A stretch of 7,337 nucleotides of DNA. Source: Thiotrichaceae bacterium (lineage in GTDB: Bacteria; Pseudomonadota; Gammaproteobacteria; Thiotrichales; Thiotrichaceae). Below are positions 1-4,979 of the stretch, one piece after another; the stretch's first letter is position 1; every line of letters starts with the position of its first letter. A model generated the notes under the pieces. It had not been told where the DNA came from, did not search any database, and worked only from the letters and a program-made list of their open reading frames with translations. Both the position numbers and the translations under genes were made by a program. Location of the stretch: positions 1-7,337 of the forward strand of contig JALVFC010000491.1 of the NCBI GenBank assembly GCA_027030285.1. Reading direction: 5' to 3'.

Positions 1-275
1 GCGAGTTGCGGATGAATACCCAGCGACGTAGCAGGCTCCTTCGCTGCCTCCAACTGATCGGTGGCGTCAATTTCCACATCCATGCTGATGTTCTCGACAG
101 GCGCGCCTTTCAGGCGCAGCGCCTCGGAGCGGTCGGCATCTTCACCCGCCGCCTGCGTTTGCAATGTGCGCGTCACTTTCTCCGGGTTGTACTGGAAAGC
201 CACGACGCTGGCGACAGGGTTGAAAATGTCAAAATTGACGATGGCGCCTTTTTGGAGTTTGGGGGAGATGGACAT
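1..275 (-). CDS. Contractile injection system tube / tube-initiator-type protein, N-terminal part (runs off left edge)
   Basis: Reading the minus strand from an ATG at 275-273 gives an uninterrupted 91-residue N-terminus that continues past the window edge. It begins MSISPKLQKGAIVNFD and contains VVAFQYNPEKVTRTLQ at about residues 24-39, followed by a stretch with LRLKGAPVENISMDVEIDAT. The pattern 'KGAIV..., then FQ(Y/F)NP(E/D)..TR(T/S)L, then KGAPVE...' is one I know from proteins of eCIS and phage-tail-like loci, related to the CIS tube / Afp7-Pvc7 type that sits between inner tube and spike. That assignment is from memory of the family, not from a search. It lies 175 bp downstream of the 941-aa cargo-like gene on the same strand. 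No strong Shine-Dalgarno precedes the ATG (the upstream bases read CACCTAACAC), so the start could be a few codons off. The forward-strand readings over the same bases are shadows. Confidence is good that this is a real gene and moderate for its exact structural role. Confidence 0.75.
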   Translation of the reverse strand, partial: MSISPKLQKGAIVNFDIFNPVASVVAFQYNPEKVTRTLQTQAAGEDADRSEALRLKGAPVENISMDVEIDATDQLEAAKEPATSLGIHPQL

Positions 276-450
276 GTGTTAGGTGTCTGACAGTAGCTTC
301 GATCACTCGATATTTCGTTTAAACCGTCTGTCTGTGCAATGATTGACAATCTATCCAGCTTGCTCTGTGGCGAATAAATTGATGTTCAACTGGGTTTTGG
401 TAACCAGTGAGTTATCGTATCTGACAAGGATTTCACACTTCCTTGGATAT
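276..450. other. Intergenic region between the 941-aa gene and the CIS tube-type gene
   Basis: 175 bp with no convincing small gene. It is AT-richer than its flanks. A 5-bp inverted repeat (ACTGG at 389-393, CCAGT at 404-408) lies after the stop of the upstream gene but lacks a T-run on the transcribed strand, so it is not a convincing terminator. No clear -35/-10 pair was found, so read-through from the upstream gene is possible. Confidence 0.4.
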
Positions 451-3276
451 TCATTGGTACCATTCCAGCGTGTAGATATGCCCTATATTTGACCCAATCT
501 GGAGGTCTTCAATCCACCAAGGATCAACGACTTCCAGCTCAACCCGGGATCCGGAATTTTCGATTACCTTGACACGAATTGGGACGTGGATGCGTCGATT
601 ATCTGCATGTTCTACTTGTATGGTAAAAGTTAAACTCACGATAGTATTTATTGGTGTATCTTGTTTTAGATCACCAAAGACACCGAGTATAGGAAACTCA
701 ATTTCTGTTGCTCGATCTGGATAGTGGTGCGAAATCTCTAAGCCTTGGCCTGTAATGTTGTCAGTCGATGAAGAAAGTAATCGCCTCGGGGGGCTTGCCT
801 GTCTTCGTTCAATGGATTGGGATGCAATGTATGGGTCATTGCTTCCTTCTGTATGATTTTGGGGAGCGCGGCCCATAGAGGTTGTCTGTTCTTCGTTTCC
901 GATTGCGGCACTTGAACTCTGAGAGAGGTTTGAACCACTAGTTCCGTCGGAGTACAAGGAACGTATAATTGGGCAATTCGGAAGGTAGGTCACGGGATTG
1001 TTAAGTACATCCTGAATGCTGTCGACTACATGACCCAGATTTAGCTCTCCGCCTCGCAAGGCCACAAAATCTAACTCGCAAGACAAGCCAGCCTCTCCGC
1101 TTACGTCAATTCTTGCCTTGGCACCTTCGGCAACTCTAGCCGAAATTCCAATCCCGCCCCCAACCTGTATGCGTAGCTTGGCGATGGTTATCGAGACAAC
1201 GTTGAATATGATGCTCTGTAGACGTTCAAATTCGGATGAACTAGCGTATCCAGATAGATAAGATGAGAGCATTTGGTATGCTGAGGTCAGGTTTTCCCCG
1301 TCGTTGGCGGCATTATAAGCCCCTCTGCCTACCGCAAGCAGTTGCCCAGCTAGATCCCTGAAATCAATCCCACTCATTTGAGCGCCTAGATCTACATAGG
1401 TTTCGATATTTACCCCATAAATACGCCTTGCTTTGGAAAGTGTGTTGGTTGATAGTAAAGATCTCACACCCTGCTGGCGCCTCAGCAGGGACGCGAAACC
1501 TCGGGATTGTCCGCCTAAAGAAATTCGTTGGAATAATGAAACTGACTTAAGTAAGTCGCCAACAGGAATACCGCTTACAGGAGGCATTCTTCCGGTCTGC
1601 ATCGCCCTTATAAGCTGATCAATGCTGATGAGATTGGTTAAGCTAAACTCCATGTTTTGCTGGCTAGCGGGGCCGTTGTAATATTGATCTTCGCCTTGTT
1701 TTAGATAGATTACGGCCGTTATTTTTAGAGGTGCATTTGAAGTATGAACGAACCGTAACTCAACACCTCCCCCTGCGCCTTGGGGTAGGATAGACAATAA
1801 TTCGCCGATTACTGGAATCGGTAGGTCAATCATAGCCCCGATTTGGCCTTCCAAGAAAAGCGAAGTAACGGTGGTATTGCTTCGCATCGTCTGATCAATA
1901 CCCATGGTTAATTGAGTGTTGATGTGAGCGCTCGCAAACAGGTTAAGGAAGTTTAACAGTGCTAACGGATCCATGTTTGTGACGTGCGGTCGTGAACCTT
2001 GGAATTCGCGTTCTTCAGTTCCGGGTCCCCAAACTCCGCTGCCAACCCTAAATCCTTGATCATCACTTCCTGTCTCGGTAAAGTTGTCCGATGGTCGCCG
2101 TATCCCCGCGCCAGCCTCGGCATCAGCTTGAGCAAACACTCCACCCTCAATGTGGTGATGGGTTAAGTATTGGTATCCGTTACGGGCGAGCAATGTTAAT
2201 AGGATGTCGCCTAGTCCAGCAGGGAGTCTCGTGGTAAGGGCTGTATTAAGAATTGATTTAGAGACAAAGTCCAATAACTCCGTGGTCGGTATATTATATT
2301 GCTCAATAAATACTCCTCTGAACCCGGCCATAAAATTAGCGCCAGCCTCTGCGCCGATCCCAATCCCTCTGCGTCTAGATGTGCTCGTCCGTGCTCCTCT
2401 CCTGCCGATCATTAGTGATCCCCCGACTCCTGTGTCAAAAGCTAAAGTACCTTCTTTTCTTACGATGATCCGCATATATTCTTCAGTTATCCGGTCTACA
2501 TAGATTATTGATGAACCACCAGTGTAAATCGGGAATCCCCAAGTAATACCTCCGTTGATTTCAAAATAGAAGCCATTTCCCACGGGTAGCACTCGGTCAA
2601 GTAGGGCGCGAGACGAAGATCCTCCTCCATCTTCATCCCTTAGTAGGATGTTGGGATTTGTTGTTGATCTCTCAATGCCAGCTTTCTCGGCCTGTTGAAG
2701 TGTGTGTACTAGCTCATGAGCTAGTAAGCGCCTCCCGGACGTTGTTTGAGGTTGATACTCTCCTTCATTAAAAACTAGGTGCATCCCCAGTGTATAAGCA
2801 CGGGCTTGCACATCCCTTGCTGAGTATGCTGCTGGGACACTAGTGTGAATCCTCACATCCGAAAAATCATGCCCAAACCGATTTCCCATATCTTCCGCCA
2901 AATCGGTTGGCAGTGGTCTACCGGGACTGTTTAGCACCCGCTCCACACTCGGCGGGGCTTCCGCTGCTTCTCCAGAAGCATGCTCGGAAAATCGCTGCAC
3001 TTTGATTGGTGTTTTGTTCGCTGTGACGGGTGTCGGCATCGCCATAACCTGATCAGCGATCCGATCCGCCTCCCGCTCATATGCATCACTCGGAACCCCA
3101 ATTTTGAGCTTGGTTTGCACCCCCTTCCATTTTTTCTTCCGGCATTCGCTACATTCTCCCACAGCCAGAGTATGATTACCGCAGCTTGAACATTTGCGTT
3201 GTAATGTTCCGCCGGTTAGATGTGACCAGCCTGACTGGTCTTGCTGGGTTTGCTGTACCGACAATTGCCGAGCCAT
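451..3276 (-). CDS. DUF4157 (eCIS_core) protein with large unrecognised beta-rich C-terminal region; candidate eCIS cargo
   Basis: 941 residues, ATG at 3276-3274, preceded at 10 bp by GGGAG (3290-3286). Order of parts: residues 1-20 polar; a zinc-knuckle-like C29-x2-C32-x9-C42-x2-C45; a conserved LKIG...YEREADRIADQVM stretch at 57-78; then DUF4157 at about 110-195 ending in LLAHELVHTLQQ, with the metalloprotease-like H187-E188-x2-H191. Residues 218-740 are rich in Gly and alternating hydrophobic residues, for example GIGIGAEAGANFMAGF (304-319) and IQVGGGIGISARVAEGAKAR (703-722), suggesting extensive beta structure. A Ser/Asn/Gln-rich linker lies at about 775-845, followed by a compact beta-like C-terminal domain (848-941) ending in IYTLEWYQ. 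I see no signal peptide and recognise no toxin family in the C-terminal region. DUF4157 is known to be enriched in eCIS loci and their cargo. The neighbouring CIS gene and the paralogue at 4980-7217 support a cargo role, which remains inference. Its original upstream partner gene is decayed, so expression may rely on a new or distant promoter. Confidence 0.85.
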   Translation of the reverse strand: MARQLSVQQTQQDQSGWSHLTGGTLQRKCSSCGNHTLAVGECSECRKKKWKGVQTKLKIGVPSDAYEREADRIADQVMAMPTPVTANKTPIKVQRFSEHASGEAAEAPPSVERVLNSPGRPLPTDLAEDMGNRFGHDFSDVRIHTSVPAAYSARDVQARAYTLGMHLVFNEGEYQPQTTSGRRLLAHELVHTLQQAEKAGIERSTTNPNILLRDEDGGGSSSRALLDRVLPVGNGFYFEINGGITWGFPIYTGGSSIIYVDRITEEYMRIIVRKEGTLAFDTGVGGSLMIGRRGARTSTSRRRGIGIGAEAGANFMAGFRGVFIEQYNIPTTELLDFVSKSILNTALTTRLPAGLGDILLTLLARNGYQYLTHHHIEGGVFAQADAEAGAGIRRPSDNFTETGSDDQGFRVGSGVWGPGTEEREFQGSRPHVTNMDPLALLNFLNLFASAHINTQLTMGIDQTMRSNTTVTSLFLEGQIGAMIDLPIPVIGELLSILPQGAGGGVELRFVHTSNAPLKITAVIYLKQGEDQYYNGPASQQNMEFSLTNLISIDQLIRAMQTGRMPPVSGIPVGDLLKSVSLFQRISLGGQSRGFASLLRRQQGVRSLLSTNTLSKARRIYGVNIETYVDLGAQMSGIDFRDLAGQLLAVGRGAYNAANDGENLTSAYQMLSSYLSGYASSSEFERLQSIIFNVVSITIAKLRIQVGGGIGISARVAEGAKARIDVSGEAGLSCELDFVALRGGELNLGHVVDSIQDVLNNPVTYLPNCPIIRSLYSDGTSGSNLSQSSSAAIGNEEQTTSMGRAPQNHTEGSNDPYIASQSIERRQASPPRRLLSSSTDNITGQGLEISHHYPDRATEIEFPILGVFGDLKQDTPINTIVSLTFTIQVEHADNRRIHVPIRVKVIENSGSRVELEVVDPWWIEDLQIGSNIGHIYTLEWYQ

Positions 3277-3285
3277 CTGTTCATG

Positions 3286-3290
3286 CTCCC
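3286..3290 (-). promoter_or_regulatory. Ribosome binding site of the 941-aa DUF4157 gene
   Basis: GGGAG on the minus strand, nine bases before the ATG at 3276. The same motif at the same spacing precedes the paralogous gene (7231-7227), inside the conserved block. It supports the start MARQL. It survives although the upstream gene copy in which it lies is decayed. Confidence 0.7.
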
Positions 3291-3324
3291 ATAGACTGAT
3301 TCAGCTATCCGAATCCAAAACTGC

Positions 3325-3330
3325 TCTGGG
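3325..3330. repeat. Left copy of probable target site duplication (TCTGGG)
   Basis: TCTGGG abuts the left tip of the 233-bp element. The empty reference site at 7266-7271 reads TCCGGG, and the bases after the right tip (3564-3569) read CCCGGG. Each copy differs from the reference by one base, consistent with a 6-bp target duplication that has since drifted. Confidence 0.5.
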
Positions 3331-3563
3331 TGTCACCGGCACTAGAAAATGCGGGTAAACCGCCGTTTTGAAAATGCCCCATTTCTTCTGTTTCTTCTCA
3401 GGAAGAAAATACCATCCTTTGACTGGAATGCTAGATCGGTAGCTTACAGAGCATCTCAACGCGCATAAGAAGAGATGAAGAAGATATTTATTATGAAGTG
3501 CAACTGAAGAAGACGACATTCTCAAACCGCTAGTTTTACTACATTTTCGGAACGGCTATGGCA
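3331..3563. mobile_element. 233-bp MITE-like element with IS21-like ends
   Basis: The element interrupts the alignment between 3277-3633 and the intact 7218-7337 at one point. It starts TGTCACCGGC and its other end, read inward, starts TGCCATAGCC, so it has TG...CA termini. Each end carries a GAAAATG motif about 15 bases in and a second (GAAAATG or GAGAATG) exactly 25 bases further: 3345-3351 and 3370-3376 on the left, 3542-3548 and 3517-3523 (inverted) on the right. The inverted repeat is imperfect but extends for about 48 bases. TG...CA tips with repeated motifs at each end and 4-8-bp target duplications are known for the IS21 family. No transposase is encoded, so it would be a non-autonomous or deleted derivative. 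A 74-codon reading frame at 3301-3525 mostly covers it and looks non-genic. The existence of an insertion is well supported; the family assignment is less sure. Confidence 0.65.
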
Positions 3564-3569
3564 CCCGGG
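3564..3569. repeat. Right copy of probable target site duplication (CCCGGG)
   Basis: CCCGGG directly follows the right tip of the 233-bp element and continues as GGGTTACGCGTGTCGCC, matching the reference site GGGTTGCTTGTGTCGCC. Both flanks therefore contain the one site that occurs once in the intact copy. Confidence 0.5.
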
Positions 3570-3774
3570 TTACGCGTGTCGCCTGCTATAGATCTCCTGC
3601 ACGCTATCATAGAGTGGCGTCCAGGTATCTGGTAGGCCGCGATTAGGAAACTGTCGTGCATGTCCAGCTTCGGAACAAGCTTGCCATCGATAAGGGAACA
3701 GGACTCTTCGTAAAACAGTGCGGAACGTTAGTATCATAGTGTCAGTCCCACCACACACAGATCATACAAGGATC

Positions 3775-4095
3775 AACGGAACCTGAAGGGCACGACGGTC
3801 AGCTGCTGGGTATCGTCAGTCCATGGGAGATCTACTGCGTAGAACTGAAGCTGGCAGCGCAGCGTGTCGATATCTGGATCGAATACACGGATGATGAAGG
3901 ATCCTGCCCCGAATTCGGATGGGCATGTTCCAAGTACGACACGCGCAAGGAACGGACTTGTCGTCATCTCGATACCATGCAGTTTGCTACCTATCTGCAT
4001 TGCGAAGTGCCAAGAGTTCGCTGTGATAAGCATGGCGTGAAGAGTCTGAGCGTTCCCTGGGCGGGGAAGAAAAGCCGCTTCACCGTGCTGTTTTC
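3775..4095 (+). pseudogene. ISL3-family transposase, N-terminal fragment
   Basis: Forward reading gives GQLLGIVSPWEIYCVELK from about 3800, then RVDIWIEYTDDEGS, a CPEFG...C knuckle, ERTCRHLDTMQFATYL, PRVRCDKHGVKSLSVPWAG and SRFTVLF ending near 4093. This order (LLGI..PW, zinc knuckle CPxCG, RHLDT.QF.T.L, R.P.V.C..HGV....VPWA, SRFT.LFE) is the N-terminal zinc-binding region of ISL3-family transposases. The fragment stops after about 100 residues; the helix-turn-helix and DDE catalytic domain are absent. There is no in-frame ATG: a TAG lies near 3740 and the few N-terminal residues expected before LLGI are lost. The second knuckle cysteine is replaced by Phe (TTC at 3914-3916 instead of TGC/TGT). 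It is dead. The downstream cut coincides with the end of the IS3 remnant, suggesting IS3 insertion or a deletion between the two. Confidence 0.8.
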
Positions 4096-4125
4096 GGTGT
4101 TTGTTAACATGGTTGTCGCCTCGAT
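4095..4125. mobile_element. Probable terminal inverted repeat of the IS3 remnant
   Basis: Between the last ISL3-like codon (about 4093) and the OrfB stop codon (4128-4126) lies CGGTGTTTGTTAACATGGTTGTCGCC followed by a few bases. A short non-coding tail ending in a TG...-type tip just after OrfB is what an IS3-family right end looks like. The matching left end is absent because the element is truncated, so the repeat cannot be confirmed within the window and the exact tip is uncertain by several bases. Confidence 0.4.
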
Positions 4126-4919
4126 CTACGCAGCCTGATTTAACTCGGACTGTTCTTTCTCCGGATTCAGCCAGACCTGCGCCGGCAGTTCCCAGTTCCG
4201 GATCTCACCACTCCAACGGTTGGGGTGACGTGCCCTGGCTTCCCGATAGACCTGCTGCCGGTGCTCTAGTATGGTCGTAGCCTCACCCGTGTGGCGCTGT
4301 TCCGGCGTGGTGAACTTCAGACCACTGTGCTTGGGCTCCGTGTTGTACCAGCGACTGAAGGACAGTACCCAGTCTCTAGCATCCTCGATGGTGGCAAAAC
4401 CGTTGACCGGGTAGTCCGGTCGGTATTTGCAAGTCCGGAATAACGACTCTACATAGGCATTGTCATTGCTCACTCGGGGACGGCTGAAGGATGAGGTCAC
4501 GCCTAATCGGCGCATCATCTCAAGCATGCTGGCACCTTTCATCGGGCGCCGTTGTCCGAATGCAGCACCAGAGGCCGCGCAGCGATCCCCTCTGACAAGC
4601 AGGCCCTGCGTGCCAGTCCTGCGGCCAGGTCACTGGCCTCCGTCTCATGGACCTCCCAGGCCACGATTTTGCGGCTGTAGAGATCCATGATCAGATAGAG
4701 ATAATAGAACAACCCGCAGGCCGACCCCGGTAGCCAGGTGATGTCCCAGCACCACAACTGATTGGGGAGCGACAGCGCTATGTGTGCTCGGTGCTTTCCG
4801 CCGGGGTTCCTCGCTGCGTCGCGCTCGGCAAGGTGGGAGACACTCGCCTGAAAGGCAGCCGTTACTCCGGCATGTCGATTCCCGTGGCACCGGCGGATGG
4901 CCTGCAACTGGTTGACCAA
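4126..4919 (-). pseudogene. IS3-family transposase OrfB, 5'-truncated and frameshifted
   Basis: Two overlapping minus-strand frames make one rve-type transposase. The first (4919-4539) carries PNQLWCWDITWLPG with the first catalytic Asp, then YYLYLIMDLYSRKIVAWEVH, and ends LHSDNGAR. The second (4542-4126) begins MKGASMLEMMRRLGV, then SFSRPRVSNDNAYVESLFRT with the catalytic Glu, FSRWYNTEPKHSGLKFTTPE, RHTGEA and WELPAQVWLNPEK. In the family these join as LHSDNGAPMKGA. Here the minus strand reads GCCCGATGAAA where GCCCCGATGAAA is expected, so one C is missing and TGA follows. All three DDE residues survive on either side of the break. The N-terminal part of OrfB and all of OrfA are missing; the frame is open back to 4979 with no family-like sequence that I can recognise. 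The usual programmed frameshift of this family lies between OrfA and OrfB, not here, so this is decay. Confidence 0.88.
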
Positions 4920-4979
4920 CGGGGATAACCTCGATAAGGAATTCGCCGAATAGTTTGCCGCACTGTAGAAGTCAGGGTG

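Larger units (their letters stand above)
2848..3330 (-). repeat. Duplicated cassette head, copy 1 (pairs with 6789-7271)
   Basis: This 483-bp block aligns to 6789-7271 at a constant offset of 3941 with no gaps. It covers the last bases of the preceding gene, the ribosome binding site and the first 143 codons of the DUF4157 protein. By hand count 122 of 143 residues are identical. Similarity drops just after the DVRI motif inside DUF4157. Upstream it continues, interrupted by the 233-bp element, to about 3633. Confidence 0.85.
3277..3758 (-). pseudogene. Decayed 3' end of the gene that normally precedes a DUF4157 cassette, split by a 233-bp insertion
   Basis: Two pieces match the intact gene end at 7214-7337. 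The downstream piece (3277-3330) aligns without gaps to 7218-7271 and encodes RIAESVYGSM as there. The upstream piece (about 3564-3633) aligns to about 7266-7337 and starts PDTWTP where the intact copy has PDAWTP, but it lacks about two bases overall, which breaks the frame. The natural stop is also gone: AAATGA in the intact copy is AGATGG here, so the ATGA overlap with the next start no longer exists. From about 3634 to 3758 the PDTWTP frame stays open upstream (ARQFPNRGL precedes it), but there is no reference copy in the window to compare with, so that extent is a guess. A spurious reading frame at 3570-3758 ends in this region. The function of the parent gene is unknown. Confidence 0.72.

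Noticed and set aside
6..290. Forward-strand reading frames of 94 and 73 codons
   Set aside because: They are antisense to the CIS tube-type gene, whose minus-strand translation carries recognisable motifs.
389..408. Inverted repeat after the 941-aa gene as a terminator
   Set aside because: Only five base pairs with a ten-base loop and no T-run on the transcribed strand.
3016..3276. Cysteine-rich N-terminus as a lipoprotein or secretion signal
   Set aside because: There is no hydrophobic stretch before the cysteines and the residues around them are polar and basic; the paired CxxC spacing fits a zinc knuckle better.
3301..3525. 74-codon minus-strand reading frame upstream of the 941-aa gene
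   Set aside because: It begins inside the 233-bp inverted-repeat element and ends in the decayed gene remnant out of the conserved frame; the protein looks like no family and there is no good ribosome binding site.
3773..4033. 86-codon minus-strand reading frame
   Set aside because: It is the antisense shadow of the forward-strand ISL3-type transposase fragment, which has clear family motifs.
4645..4890. 81-codon minus-strand frame and 76-codon forward frame (4460-4690) over the IS3 remnant
   Set aside because: Both overlap the transposase frame with its DDE motifs and have Arg/Pro/Ser-rich shadow-like composition.
3715..4966. A 9-base match in inverted orientation (ACAGTGCGG at 3715-3723 and its complement at 4958-4966) bracketing the ISL3/IS3 debris
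   Set aside because: It looked like terminal repeats of the ISL3 element, but similarity hardly extends beyond the nine bases and the flanks show no 8-bp target duplication, so it may be chance.
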